Below are positions 21,101 through 28,073 of a stretch of DNA of 64,000 bases, one piece after another; positions within the stretch are counted from its first letter, which is position 1; each line of letters starts with the position of its first letter. The stretch is from Hippopus hippopus (taxonomy: Eukaryota > Mollusca > Bivalvia > Cardiida > Cardiidae): positions 15,357,215-15,421,214 of the forward strand of contig OX328112.1 of assembly GCA_946811185.2 (NCBI GenBank), read 5' to 3'. The notes beneath the pieces are model-generated. The model was not told the origin of the DNA. It saw only the letters and a program-made list of their open reading frames with translations, and ran no database searches. The position numbers and the translations under genes were made by a program.

Positions 21101-22808
21101 GAAAAGCAGGTAACCATTAACTCTTTACCACACAACCCCGACTTTTAACGACCCTGAGAAAGAAGCCTATAGAAAACATTGTGGGAAAAGGAGAAAATGC
21201 TGGTAACCAGCATTTTCTCCTTTCCCACAATATTTTCTACCCTATTGAAGTCAGAAATCGTTATATTACCAAGATTTAATTTGTTGTCTGCAGATGCTTT
21301 GAATTTGGTCCAATCCCAAAATTTGTTGTTTGGTAAAGAGTTAAAATATTTTTGACACAGTTATGCTCCTTTTTCCACTTAGAATTTTCACTGAAAATCA
21401 ATCTGTTTCTAAAAGCAACTGCAACCAAGCACTGGCACCCGCATGCAATGTTCTTGTTGTATTAAACCCTTAACTCTTTACCAAACAACAAAATTAGCCC
21501 TTTCCCAAACAATCCCGGGTTTTCACGACCCTGAGAAAGAAGCCTTTTAAAAACATTGTGGGAAAAGGAGAAAATGCTGGTAACCAGCATTTTCTCCTTT
21601 TCCCACAATGTTTTCTACCCTTCCCAAAACAAATTTCAATTTTTGAATCCCATTTATTTTGTCGTCTGCAAGTGCTTTCAATTTGGACAAGTCTAGAATT
21701 TTGTCTTTTGGTAAAGAGTTAAGACTCTTCCTAGGTCAACAAGTTCAAAGCATTTGCAGATGAAAAATTCCAGAAATGGTAAAAATGAACCAAAGTTCTC
21801 TGATAGGGTAGAAAACATTGTGGGAAAACCAGAAAATACTAGTTACTGGCATTTTCTTCTTTTTCCACATTGTTTTCAAAATCTTTCTTACACAGGATCA
21901 TTAAAACTCGGGATTTTATGTTAAAGGGTTAACACTCTATCCCAAGTTTTAACAACCTTGAGAAGGATGGCTTTTGAAAACATTGTGGTAAGAAGAAATG
22001 ATGGTAACCATTTTCTTTTTTTCCCCACAATGTTTTTTTCCTCTCCAAAAGGAAATTTTTATTTTTGTTTACATTTATGTATTTATCTGCAAATGCGTTC
22101 ATTTTGGACAAGTCAAAAATTTTGTTGTTTGATAAAGAGTTAATCAAACATTTCCATGTTTTCAAGACCCCAAAGGAAGATGGCCTTTTAATTTCAAATG
22201 GCTAAGCCAATCATAAGTTACTTTCTAAATCTAGAATTAGACCAAGAATATTCATTAGAATGGTTGGAGAATACAGTCCCAGACTGCTTACAGTTGTTTT
22301 CATTTCAGGGCCTTCTGCTGCAGTCAGAACCACACCTTACGAACGAACAGCGCTGGATTTCTCAAACAAACAATTTATACGATTTGGTGATTTAGAGAAA
22401 GAAGCTGTAGCTGCTTTTGATTTCTTAAATGACATGACATCATCAAATATTTCTGACCAATCAAGCGAGACTAAAATATCACAGGAACTGTTTTCAGCTG
22501 AAGGTAGAATGAATGCTAGAAAGAACAATAAACTGAAAATGACCCAGTCCACCACTTCCAATGAGTCTCAAACATCCCCAGTGAAAAGGAACCGCAGGAA
22601 ACTTCGACCAAAAGTCAGAAAGGAGCAAAAAAGTAGTTCCTATGGTGCTAACCATCGTAGATTTTCTTCCACCTCGGCAGATTCAAACATGGACTCAGAC
22701 GAAGATATTTCTTTCAGTGACAGTTTTTGTGATAGCTATTCTTCCAGTGAGGAAGAGACTGTGTGCCAGACAGAACAAACCTGCTCGAAAAACAAGACAT
22801 ATATATGA
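2901..22808 (+). CDS. NCKAP5: NCKAP5/NCKAP5L-like microtubule-associated protein, 5'-truncated gene of ten exons
   Basis: Ten exons (2901-2991, 5927-6016, 7737-7886, 9653-9799, 11320-11394, 12552-16403, 17947-18075, 18639-19628, 20813-20933, 22309-22808) join in phase with AG/GT borders to about 2,047 codons ending in TGA. Exon 1 starts with one base of a split codon, so the gene begins upstream of the window. The order is: coiled coil (fragment residues 1-160), long Ser/Thr/Pro/Lys-rich disordered part, a second short coiled coil in exon 8, and an ordered C-terminal segment. This layout and size match vertebrate NCKAP5/NCKAP5L (Cep169), scaffold proteins of microtubules and centrosomes. SxIP motifs support EB-protein binding. 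The family call rests on layout and recalled C-terminal similarity, not a search; which of the two vertebrate paralogues it corresponds to cannot be decided. Confidence 0.72.
3156..3765 (+). repeat. Dispersed element with GTCCGTCCGTCC run
   Basis: Starts TTAGCTC, then a CTGGCCGAAGGCCAG hairpin, then a GTCCGTCCGTTCGTCC run, and ends with GATACAGGCGCTCAAGCGCC. Internal sequence repeats a pattern of AACTTCTCCTC..TTTGCAGGAATGTTCCTT two to three times. It is of the same general type as the elements at 6117 and 58193. Confidence 0.6.
3814..4110 (-). mobile_element. tRNA-derived SINE inserted in a family A MITE
   Basis: On the minus strand it runs from a tRNA-like head (GCTCAGTCAGTAG) through a body shared with other copies to a CAATCAATCAAT tail. 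It is flanked by a perfect 12-bp direct repeat CAAAATTTTAAA (3802-3813 and 4111-4122) that lies inside a family A copy in - orientation (about 3791-4200). Confidence 0.85.
4217..5910. repeat. Cluster of family A MITEs
   Basis: 4217-4446 (+), 4682-4878 (+, left end lost), 5085-5286 (+, damaged core), 5287-5508 (+, near intact, perfect core), 5520-5620 (remnant) and 5730-5910 (+, diverged). 4450-4680 and 4880-5085 show no repeat I recognise. Confidence 0.75.
5927..6016 (+). CDS. NCKAP5: NCKAP5-like exon 2 (coiled coil)
   Basis: Exactly 30 codons between tttcag and gtatag, phase 0 at both ends. It reads VRLDKFQSHITDLERENMLL and continues the heptad pattern with Leu at regular spacing. Confidence 0.78.
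6117..6560 (+). repeat. Dispersed element with inverted ends, single 145-type unit
   Basis: Begins TTAGCCTGAGCACAAGAGTA and ends CTCAGGTGAGTGCTTCAGGA..CTTGTGCTC. It holds one copy of the segment ATGAAACTCAGTCAGAATAT that is the core of the 145-bp units at 58193-59475. 6561-6890 shows nothing clear apart from a possible family C remnant near 6830-6890. Confidence 0.6.
6893..7119 (-). mobile_element. Family A MITE
   Basis: Right arm first (CTCGCCCAAATCAAAAGCAT), imperfect core at about 7010-7060, ends GGTAAAGACTTAA. Confidence 0.7.
7241..7470. repeat. Small hairpin and SINE-like remnant
   Basis: TGATTGGCTGA and its inverse form a hairpin at 7241-7271. About 7335-7460 has a tRNA-like head (GTGTAGGGGTTAGATG..GGGTTTAAATCCC) without a clear tail. 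Confidence 0.35.
7484..7709 (+). mobile_element. Family A MITE just upstream of NCKAP5-like exon 3
   Basis: TTAACCCTCTACCACACAAT to GGTAATTAGTTAA, with the core at about 7550-7605. It ends 27 bp before the exon 3 acceptor, so it supplies part of the intron's 3' region. Confidence 0.78.
7737..7886 (+). CDS. NCKAP5: NCKAP5-like exon 3 (coiled coil)
   Basis: Fifty codons between gtggacag and gtagca, phase 0. The segment SRLLLERLKILEGENSSLVL and the following Glu/Gln-rich run continue the helix. The initial ATG follows an acceptor and is internal to the protein. Confidence 0.78.
7925..8228 (+). repeat. Two degraded family A MITEs
   Basis: About 7925-8065 and 8095-8240. Both keep arm sequence but have lost half the core palindrome. 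Confidence 0.6.
8229..8610 (+). repeat. 93-bp tandem repeat, about four units
   Basis: Unit contains GGAATAAGAATTTTGAAAAC, GCTTTTGCAGCCAGTGTAGA and TCAAATGCAGACTGCATGA; starts are near 8232, 8331, 8424 and 8517. The last unit runs into a family C-type inverted sequence (ATGCAGTCTGATCGTTGATT). The period is a multiple of three, so both strands carry spurious ORFs. Confidence 0.85.
8720..8948 (-). mobile_element. Family A MITE
   Basis: TTAACCCTTTAACAAATGAC to GGTAAAGGGTTAA, core at about 8842-8886, near-perfect. Confidence 0.8.
8958..9435 (+). repeat. Two family A MITEs
   Basis: 8958-9160 (ends eroded) and 9209-9435 (TTAACGCTATACC to GGTAAAGAATAA). Confidence 0.7.
9435..9547 (+). pseudogene. 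Partial upstream duplicate of NCKAP5-like exon 4
   Basis: A copy of the end of intron 3 and the start of exon 4. It keeps the ttatatttacag acceptor and encodes VVQALLDQ then MLREGCLKL, but lacks the Lys codon between them and loses similarity after the codons for KL, where MITE-like sequence takes over. There is no donor at the break, so it is probably a non-functional exon fragment. Confidence 0.7.
9653..9799 (+). CDS. NCKAP5: NCKAP5-like exon 4 (coiled coil)
   Basis: Forty-nine codons between ttatatttacag and CAG|gtaaag, phase 0. The residues (VVQALLDQKMLREECLKLQR onward) form the last strongly helical, Leu/Gln/Glu-rich part of the N-terminal coiled coil. Confidence 0.8.
9830..11130. repeat. 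Intron 4: mixed MITE remnants
   Basis: 9840-10000 family A with the left core deleted; 10110-10190 family C (GATTCAAGATCAGTTTGCCT); 10456-10650 family B lacking its central palindrome; 10670-10925 family A pieces; 10955-11130 family A (+). 10190-10450 shows nothing recognisable. Confidence 0.6.
11129..11271 (+). mobile_element. 5'-truncated SINE
   Basis: Carries only the 3' half (AAGCAGCCAATGACTTG..GATAGGTGCACTGGCCGCC..TTGAAAACAGCG) and the CAATCAAT tail. Flanks resemble TTTGTCGTTTGGTTA / TTTGTTGTTAGGTA, which suggests insertion into the right end of a family A copy. It ends about 50 bp before the exon 5 acceptor. Confidence 0.7.
11320..11394 (+). CDS. NCKAP5: NCKAP5-like exon 5
   Basis: Twenty-five codons between cttacag and CAG|gttagt, phase 0 on both sides, giving KSVDSSETVTAQGSLESLQS and a few more residues. 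It is Ser-rich and marks the passage from coiled coil to disordered region. Confidence 0.7.
11405..11640 (+). mobile_element. Family C hairpin MITE
   Basis: The centre AGATCAAGATCAGACTGCAC..GTGCAGTCTGATCTCTGATC at about 11470-11515 is an inverted repeat. Outer sequence (AACTCTTTCCATACCATAGA) recurs at 30330. Confidence 0.65.
11640..12300. repeat. Family A trio with duplicated half-copies
   Basis: 11640-11821 (-), 11822-12050 (+, intact: TTAACCCTTTACC to GGTAAGGAGTTAA, perfect core) and 12050-12200 (-), then a fragment at 12218-12300. 11684-11820 and 12062-12198 are almost identical over about 137 bp, including AATGTTGCTAAATTGATGAT and the variant core CACCAGCACTTTCTGCTTTT. Confidence 0.8.
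12315..12495 (-). mobile_element. Truncated family B MITE
   Basis: Right part (ATCCACTAAATCC..GACAACCAACTGAATCATGA analogue) through CAATACTTTTTGCAGATGCA to the terminal GAGCTTGGCTCA. It ends about 57 bp before the giant exon's acceptor. Confidence 0.7.
12552..16403 (+). CDS. NCKAP5: NCKAP5-like exon 6, giant disordered exon with SxIP motifs
   Basis: A single 3,852-nt exon (1,284 codons) between atttaag and CAG|gtaagt, open throughout. It is Ser/Thr/Lys/Pro-rich and probably disordered. SxIP motifs, the EB1-binding signature, lie at exon residues 182-185 (SKIP), 268-271 (SKIP), 760-763 (SKIP) and 981-984 (SRIP), with SQIP at 639-642 and 748-751. PPVPTR at 397-402 is a class II SH3 ligand pattern, in keeping with Nck binding in the vertebrate family. 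A short internal repeat of the type VNGIVTQ lies at about 564-590. The segment after residue 1090 (GYFTPAFDRIEFLRDTSCDS) is more ordered in composition and resembles the family's conserved region. If the intron is retained, the frame runs on into a family A MITE up to 16571. Confidence 0.8.
16404..17292. repeat. Intron 6: four family A MITEs
   Basis: 16420-16640 (+), 16635-16860 (-), 16859-16975 (partial) and 17062-17291 (+, TTAACCCCTTTACC). The first begins almost at the exon 6 donor, so the open frame of exon 6 continues through its core. Confidence 0.75.
17347..17615 (+). mobile_element. Family B MITE
   Basis: AGAGCCATGCTCTGTGAAAT to CCCTCTTTTGCCAGAGTGCGGCT with an inner inverted repeat (GGTCAGCCTGCACAC..GCAGGCTAACGTGGGTC). 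17616-17946 before exon 7 shows nothing recognisable. Confidence 0.75.
17947..18075 (+). CDS. NCKAP5: NCKAP5-like exon 7
   Basis: Forty-three codons between actacag and GAG|gtatga, phase 0. It includes ANFTSFVELLIQRGHVMN, a probable amphipathic helix. No named motif. Confidence 0.75.
18140..18560 (-). repeat. Intron 7: two family A MITEs and a T/G-rich run
   Basis: 18140-18335 and about 18335-18550, both -. The second is interrupted near 18474-18515 by a long T run followed by GAGGGGGGGCGCGGGG. Confidence 0.65.
18639..19628 (+). CDS. NCKAP5: NCKAP5-like exon 8, conserved C-terminal region
   Basis: Exactly 330 codons between ttttacag and GAG|gtattc, phase 0. Around exon residues 105-145 an acidic/Leu pattern (DDISRQIESLSKTVNALHKS) predicts a short coiled coil. 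It is followed by the hydrophobic, aromatic segment WVEDEFFLSPYGGEIILG, which looks like a folded, conserved core. The first internal ATG (18660) is not a start because an acceptor lies just upstream in frame. Confidence 0.78.
19640..20091 (+). repeat. Family A MITE and plain intron sequence
   Basis: 19640-19890 is a family A copy starting 12 bp after the exon 8 donor, with a core mismatch (AATGATGGTAACCAGCATT). 19900-20085 has no repeat I recognise. Confidence 0.6.
20092..20362 (+). mobile_element. tRNA-derived SINE
   Basis: Head CCCCAGTAGTTTAGTCGGTA, body GAGACTCCAGGAACGCATGG, GATAGGTGCACTGGCCGCCG, tail CAATCAATCAAT. CAAATTA flanks both sides. Confidence 0.8.
20513..20741 (+). mobile_element. 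Family A MITE
   Basis: TTAACTCTTTACCACGCAAT to TAGAGAATTAA with a core carrying matched changes (GGGAAAAGGAG..GTTGGCAACCAGC). It ends about 70 bp before exon 9. Confidence 0.78.
20813..20933 (+). CDS. NCKAP5: NCKAP5-like exon 9
   Basis: Encodes QQPYAGKFLEKMVEYGGSQD and 20 further residues. The acceptor is gtttcag, with CAGCAG able to shift by one codon. The donor GGAAAAG|gtaaca leaves phase 1, which matches exon 10. Confidence 0.75.
21040..21470 (+). repeat. Dispersed GACACAGTTATG element, split by a family A MITE
   Basis: 21050-21116 and 21345-21470 are the two parts of one repeat, also present whole at about 47815-47970 and in part at 25650-25790 and 44870-45025. The family A insertion (21117-21344) sits between AGGTAACCA and AATATTTTTGACACAG. 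Confidence 0.75.
21117..21344 (+). mobile_element. Family A MITE with identifiable TTAA target duplication
   Basis: TTAACTCTTTACCACACAAC to GGTAAAGAGTTAA, perfect core. It splits the host repeat exactly between two TTAA copies; the related empty site at 47880-47900 reads AGGTAACCATCAAAGTATTT. Confidence 0.85.
21494..22143. repeat. Three adjoining family A MITEs
   Basis: 21494-21722 (+, perfect core), 21719-21932 (-) and 21930-22143 (+, core eroded). 22145-22308 up to exon 10 shows nothing clear. Confidence 0.75.
22309..22808 (+). CDS. NCKAP5: NCKAP5-like exon 10, C-terminus and stop
   Basis: The acceptor is catttcag. The split Gly codon completes as G|GG, and the frame then reads PSAAVRTTPYERTALDFSNK, a helical FGDLEKEAVAAFDFLNDM segment, a Lys/Arg-rich basic patch and a Ser/Asp/Glu-rich acidic tail, ending with TGA at 22806-22808. 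No AATAAA is seen before a family B MITE begins about 40 nt after the stop. Confidence 0.78.
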
Positions 22809-22849
22809 TGAGTTATAAAACCTTATACCAGAACTATTCTGTTGCAATT

Positions 22850-23083
22850 GAATGAGCCATGTTTTGTAAAAAGGGGGCTTTATGCATCTGCAAAAGTTAT
22901 CGACACATGTCAGCCTGCGCATTCCACGCAGGCTGACATGGATCGAAACTTTTTGCTATTGGTCAATTTTTCTACAACTCGAAGGGCTATTAAATATGTA
23001 CTTCATATTTGCAGTGGGTTGATAGACAAACTGGATTTTATGGATCCATAATCATGTGATGACTAATGCACCACGGAGATGCA
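22850..23083 (+). mobile_element. Family B MITE in the 3' flank of the NCKAP5-like gene
   Basis: ATGAGCCATGTTTTGTAAAA onward with the inner inverted repeat (GTCAGCCTGCGCATTCCACG..GCAGGCTGACATG). Its right end is cut by the family A copy at 23084. Confidence 0.75.
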
Positions 23084-23312
23084 TTAACCCTTTACCAAAC
23101 AATCCCTGGTTTTTACGACCCTGAGATAGAAGGCTTTTGAAAACATTGTGGGAAAAGGAGAAAATGCTGGTAACCAGCATTTTCTCCTTTTCCCACAATG
23201 TTTTATATCCTGCTGGAAACAAATTTCAATTTTTGAGTTGCGTTTATTTTGTCGTCTGCAAGTTCTTTCAATTTGGACCAGTCTAAAATTTTGTCGTTTG
23301 GTAAAGAGTTAA
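23084..23312 (+). mobile_element. Family A MITE, intact
   Basis: TTAACCCTTTACCAAACAAT to GGTAAAGAGTTAA, perfect core at about 23149-23198. Confidence 0.85.
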
Positions 23313-23409
23313 ACCCTCTTTTGCAAGAGCAAGGCTCTAATAAAGTGTGCCTAGACTTACATCGTCAGCAAAAATAACTAGAAATTTCATTGGCTATGTA
23401 AGTTGACCT

Positions 23410-23845
23410 TTAACCCTTTCCCAAACGACAAATTTTAGACTGGTCCAAATTGAAAGCACTTGCAGACGACAAAATAAACGTAACTCAAACATTGAAATTT
23501 GTTTCAAGCAGGGTAAAAAACATTGTGGGAAAAGGAGAAAATGCTGGTTACCAGCTTGTTACCAGCATTTTCTCCTTTTCCCACAATGTTTTCAAAAGGC
23601 TTCTATCTCAGGGTCGTAAAAACCAGGGATTGTTTGGTAAAGGGTTAACATAATGGGAAATTCTCAGTTTTGTTCAAATTGAAAGCATTTGCAGATGACA
23701 AATAAGATGTGGTTTAGATAATGTAGTTTGTGAGAACAGGAGAAAATGCTGCTTATCTGCATTTTTTTCTTTTTCTGACAATGTTTCAAAAAACTTCTTG
23801 CACAAGGTCATAAAAACCTGACACTGTTTGGTAAGGGATTAAGTT
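23410..23845 (-). repeat. Two family A MITEs
   Basis: 23410-23648 is intact except that the core centre is duplicated (GGTTACCAGCTTGTTACCAG). 23650-23845 is diverged (CTGCTTATCTGCA core). Confidence 0.78.
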
Positions 23846-23989
23846 AATTTTTTTCCAGATTAAACTATTTCATACTCCAGCCTCCGATGTATAGGGCATT
23901 CTGGAGATAGATGTGTCCACTGTTGAAAATATACACTAATTAGTGTTTCACTGGTCAGCATTGACTCACCACCATCCATTTACTGCATT

Positions 23990-24070
23990 TGAGAGCCTTT
24001 GAAACAGTGTGAGAAAAGGAGGAAATGCATGTTGCAAGCAATTGCTTCCTTTTCAATATTATTTTCCATT
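23990..24070. repeat. Degenerate hairpin core
   Basis: GTGAGAAAAGGAGGAAATGC..GCAATTGCTTCCTTTTC is a diverged family A core with no arms. Confidence 0.5.
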
Positions 24071-24241
24071 TCATTCTATGAAGATATGTTTCTACAATAT
24101 TTTTGTCTTTGTGTTAGGTGAACTAGGAGGAATTAAAGGTTTTTTTTCTTTTCAAAAAGTCAAAATGTAGCCTGGAATGGTAATGGGCGAACTTCCAAAT
24201 TTGCAGCAGACAGCTGTGAAAACATTCATGTAGAAAAATGG

Positions 24242-24921
24242 ACATCTTCGCTAGTCAAGGGGGATGACCAGTATGTTGCTTTGCTCACTCTTGGCTGATC
24301 GAGTCAATATTTGTAATCCCTGCGATAAGCAGCTCACTCTATTTTGGTAGTTACCATCCCTAGAATTACGTCATCAAAAACCAATCAAGCCTTGCGTGAT
24401 ATAACCCTTTTGGCAAAATCAACACACATATTTTGACAGTCCATTATCTGGTGTTCAAATATAACCTAAAACTTCATCTAAATGATGTGTTATGATGAAA
24501 GATGAAGTAAATATTATTCATCTATACTTTTTTTGGCATAGCTGAATGTGCTGGCTTTTGACCCTAACTTTTGGTACTGATAAAAATGAATAAGTAGAAA
24601 TTTGTTATTGGTCAAAATGTAGACATGTTTATTCTAGGGGCCCCTGCCTATTTGCTGGCAAATTTACGCCGTCTATCTTTTTTGAAGATATTTCTTACTG
24701 GTAATGATTCCCGACATATGCACGATTATATTCTCTCCAGAGGTTATTATTTTTATTGACATTTCCCTGATGATGGATAACAAATCTAACATTCTATCTG
24801 ATTGGTGCTTTAGAACATACGTCAACTAATGATGTCGCCTTTCTCGGGGATTACGAATTTCCACATGATCAGCCAAAGGTGACTAGAGCAAGGTAGTGAT
24901 CATCACCCTTAGCTAGCGAAG
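24242..24921. mobile_element. 680-bp element with ~80-bp terminal inverted repeats
   Basis: The left end CTTCGCTAGTCAAGGGGGAT..TTGGCTGATCGAG..GTAATCCCTGCG is the inverse of the right end CGGGGATTACGAATTTCC..GATCAGCCAAAGG..CACCCTTAGCTAGCGAAG. Weaker inverse similarity continues inward (ACGTCATC../..CTGATTGGTG). There is no ORF inside. Confidence 0.8.
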
Positions 24922-24959
24922 ACGGAATATCGATAATTGACTTAAATTCAGGTTTAATA

Positions 24960-25360
24960 CATAGATACATGGGAAAACAATGTGACAAAAGGCAAAATTG
25001 CTTGTTAAAAGCAATTTCTGCTTTTGCAACAAAGTTTTCAAAAGTAGTCTGATACGAGACAAAATGAAGAGGTTGTCTACAGGAGGCAAAGAAACCAGTG
25101 CTGTACTTTAATCATTGTATAATATTGCAATCACACAACACAGGGTAACTATTTCATGTATGTATTTTGTATGGGTTTTATTTTGGAGTGGCAATTTACT
25201 ACAGTCGTTTACATACCATAACAAATATATTCAGTTTGTCCGTTTTTGAAGAAAACATCGAGGAATTGTGATCTCTGTCATAGTTTCGTCATCTGTGTTG
25301 TCCTTGTTGTGCTAGAACTTTTGACATTTTTTTGTGCCTCTGTGATTGTTAAAGATGTTT
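24960..25360. repeat. Core remnant then plain DNA
   Basis: 24970-25045 is an old family A-like hairpin (GGCAAAATTGCTTGTTAAAAGC). 25050-25360 shows nothing recognisable. Confidence 0.45.
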
Positions 25361-25624
25361 GAGCCATGCTGTGTGAAAACAGGTTTTAATGCATCTGCAA
25401 AAAGTATCGACTAAGGTCAGCCTGCACAAGTCCATGCAGGCTAACCTGGTTTGAAACTTTTTGCTATTGGTCAATTTTCTGTGTGTCTAAAGAGCTTTCT
25501 ACCTCGGGGTCCAGTTGGTTGTTAAACAAATGGATTTTATAGATCCAGAATTGTGTGATGACTTGCATGGTATAATGCATCACAGAGATGCATTATACCC
25601 GTTTTGCCAGAGCACACCTCATTC
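25361..25624 (+). mobile_element. Family B MITE
   Basis: TGAGCCATGCTGTGTGAAAA to CCGTTTTGCCAGAGCACACC; inner inverted repeat GGTCAGCCTGCAC..GCAGGCTAACC. Followed at 25650-25790 by a part of the GACACAGTTATG repeat. Confidence 0.75.
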
Positions 25625-25792
25625 ACTTCAGACTTGGGCTACTTGATCAATATGAAAATGCAAAACCATACCTAAAGGACAGGCAACCTTCAAAATACTT
25701 CTGACACAGTTATGCCCCTTCATTGACAGTAGAACTTTCTCTGAAAAAGTATCTGAAGCGGTGTGTTGGCATTGGAATACAGTTCTCTTGTT

Positions 25793-26345
25793 TTATCTCT
25801 ACAAAATGACAAAATTTTAGACTGGTCAGAATTGAAAGCATTTGCAAACGACAAAGTAAATGTGAATCTAAAACTGAAATTTGTCGAGTCCCATTAGCTC
25901 AGTCGGTAGCGTGCAGGACTTGAGAACAGGGGGTCCTGGGTTCAGCCCCTGGCTACGACCCCTGGCCTGGCCAATTTCTTTCCGAGGACTGATGATAGTC
26001 ACTGTGACGGGATTCATTTCTCTCCCACTGCTGACCATTGTTTCGACGATGATTATGTAGGAAAGCAGCAAGTGGTTCGGAAAGAAGATTGTGCAGAGCA
26101 CTGGTAATAGAGACTCCAGGAAAGCATGGATAAGTGCACTGGCCACCGCAATTTAACTGGAATGATGTTGAAAACGGCATCAACCACCATACAATCAATC
26201 AAATCAAATTTCTCTTTCAAGAGTGTAAAAAACATTGTGGGAAAAGGAGAAAATGCTGGTTACCAGCATTTCTCCTTTTCCCACAATGTTTTCAAAAGCA
26301 TTGTTCCTTAGGATAGTTAAAATTTGGGATTGTGTGGTAACTCTT
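25793..26345 (-). mobile_element. Family A MITE split by a SINE
   Basis: The arm at 25793-25883 (ACTGGTCAGAATTGAAAGCA) and the remainder at 26205-26345 (GTAAAAAACATTGTGGGAAA, core, ..GGGATTGTGTGGTAA) belong to one copy. The SINE lies between AAATTTGTC and AAATTTCTC. Confidence 0.82.
25884..26204 (+). mobile_element. tRNA-derived SINE inside a MITE
   Basis: Head CCCATTAGCTCAGTCGGTAG..GGTTCAGCCCC with tRNA-like A and B boxes, common body, tail CAATCAATC. Not a tRNA gene: there is no acceptor-stem pairing and it has a SINE body. Confidence 0.82.
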
Positions 26346-27045
26346 GCTTAACTCTATAACTCTTGACAGTTTCAAACTGACTGAAATTGAAATTCTGTCA
26401 AAACATACTATGAAAACCTTTAAAAGATTTTAGACTTGTCTAAATTAAAAGCATTTGCAAAGGAATCATTAAATGTAGCTGAAATAATGGTGCTTGTAAT
26501 TATCTTTGAAAAGATAGCAGCATTTCCTCCTTTTCCCACAATGTTTTCTACTCTTCTCAAAACAAATGTGAATTTTTTAGTCCCATTTATTTTGTTGTCT
26601 GCAAATACTTTCAATTTGGACTGGTCTAAGATTTTGTTGTTTGGTAAAGACTTAATGGCTGTAAGTGAAAATAGGATTTTACAGGTAAAATTAGAGCTGA
26701 ATTATTAAAGGTCTGTAAATCTCTCTCCTTGCAGAAACCACACAACCCCCCCCCTTTGAATATTTCAATCACTTTTGCCAGAAGGAAGTGAGGATGGTGT
26801 TGAACTATATACATATTTGATTTTAGACAGAATAAATTTATTGCCAAAAATTGTATTTATATTTGAGTTGAAAATGATCACTACAAAAAATAAATTATAC
26901 TAATACACAATCTTGTATTTTGTTGTATATTTCCACGTTCAATGAATTGTGTTACGTTGCATATTTCTGATAATATGCATGGAACTTTTTACTACCAATG
27001 CCATCATAGATTAAGATCAGACTGCAGAATATGTACAGTTTGATA
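26346..27045. repeat. Two partial family A copies, then unassigned DNA
   Basis: 26420-26520 (-) and 26515-26655 (+) each lack the other half. 26660-27000 shows nothing but a C run (ACCCCCCCCC). 27005-27045 is a family C fragment (AAGATCAGACTGCAGA). Confidence 0.5.
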
Positions 27046-27280
27046 AACCCTTTATCTCTATCCCAAATGACAATATTTTAGACGGGTCCAATTCAAAAGC
27101 ACTTGCAGACTGCAAAATTTGTATGGCACAAATGGTGGAATATATATCAGATAGTCTAGAAAACATTGTTGGAAAAGGAGAAAATGCTGGTTACCAGCAT
27201 TTTCTCCTTTTCCCACAATGTTTTCAAAAGGCCTACTTCTCAGTGTAGTTAAAACTCGGGATAGTGTGATAAAGGGTTAA
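27046..27280 (-). mobile_element. Family A MITE
   Basis: Right arm, perfect core at about 27172-27220, ends TGATAAAGGGTTAA. 27285-27375 is a fragment of another copy. Confidence 0.75.
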
Positions 27281-27433
27281 CAAACAATCCTGTGTTTTAT
27301 GGAGCTCAAGAAAGATGGCTTTTGAAAAAATTGTTGATTCAATTTGCACAAGTCTAAAAAATTTATAATCTGCAAATGGCTTGAGTCCACATCATAAGGG
27401 AGGTATCATCTACTAACTTCTCGGGAAGTACCC

Positions 27434-27650
27434 GGTGTCCTGCGTGACTCAGTGGTAAAGTGTGGGACTTGTAACCTGGAGGCCCATGGCTCGAGCTGCA
27501 CTGGGTCTTTCATAGGAGTGCCCTTGGGCAAGACACTTCAGAGTCCTAGCCTAGTACTGGTAAAACCCAGGAAATACATGAAAATGTGATCTGTTGCCGT
27601 GATATGACTGAAATAACGTTGAAAGCGGCGTAAAACACCATTCAATCAAT
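27434..27650 (+). mobile_element. SINE, second type, with perfect target duplication
   Basis: tRNA-like head (GACTCAGTGGTAAAGTGTGG), body with CCCTTGGGCAAGACACTTCA and GAAAGCGGCGTAAAACACCA, tail CAATCAAT. The 12-bp repeat CGGGAAGTACCC flanks it (27422-27433, 27651-27662). Confidence 0.87.
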
Positions 27651-27714
27651 CGGGAAGTACCCACACACATACTTATGAGCTTTTTGAATCATTCAGAGAG
27701 TAAAGAACCTGGAA

Positions 27715-27912
27715 GGAATGGGCAGCATTAACCTTTTACCAGATAACAAAATTTTAGATTAATATAACCATTATCTGTGATAGGTTTGAAAATATTCTGG
27801 GAAAAAGAGAAAATGCTGGTTACCAGCATTTTCTTCTTTTCCCACAATGTTTTCAAAACCCTTCAGCCTCAAGGTCATTAAAACTCGTAATTGTGTGGTA
27901 AAGGGTGAAAAC
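27715..27912 (-). mobile_element. Family A MITE
   Basis: Starts TTAACCTTTTACCAGATAAC, has a shortened right arm, core at about 27795-27845, ends GTGGTAAAGGGTG. Confidence 0.7.
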
Positions 27913-28025
27913 GTTTTTCCTGTTAAAGCCACAATACATGAAAAAAGGTGCAAGTACAAACTGATGTTGATACTGTTTATGAAGTTTTTTTTCAGTTTAT
28001 TACTGGATCAGAAGCTTACACTGGA

Positions 28026-28051
28026 AGCAGGGATCTTATATACGATCCCTG
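28026..28051. repeat. Short perfect hairpin
   Basis: AGCAGGGATC, an 8-nt spacer, then GATCCCTGCT. It lies just outside the large inverted-repeat element. Confidence 0.7.
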
Positions 28052-28073
28052 CTGGAAGCCAGAAATATCGTTT

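Noticed and set aside
25895..25965. Possible tRNA gene
   Set aside because: A and B boxes are tRNA-like but acceptor-stem pairing is missing and the segment continues into a SINE body with CAATCAATC tail; the same applies at 57463, 27440, 32080 and 37280.
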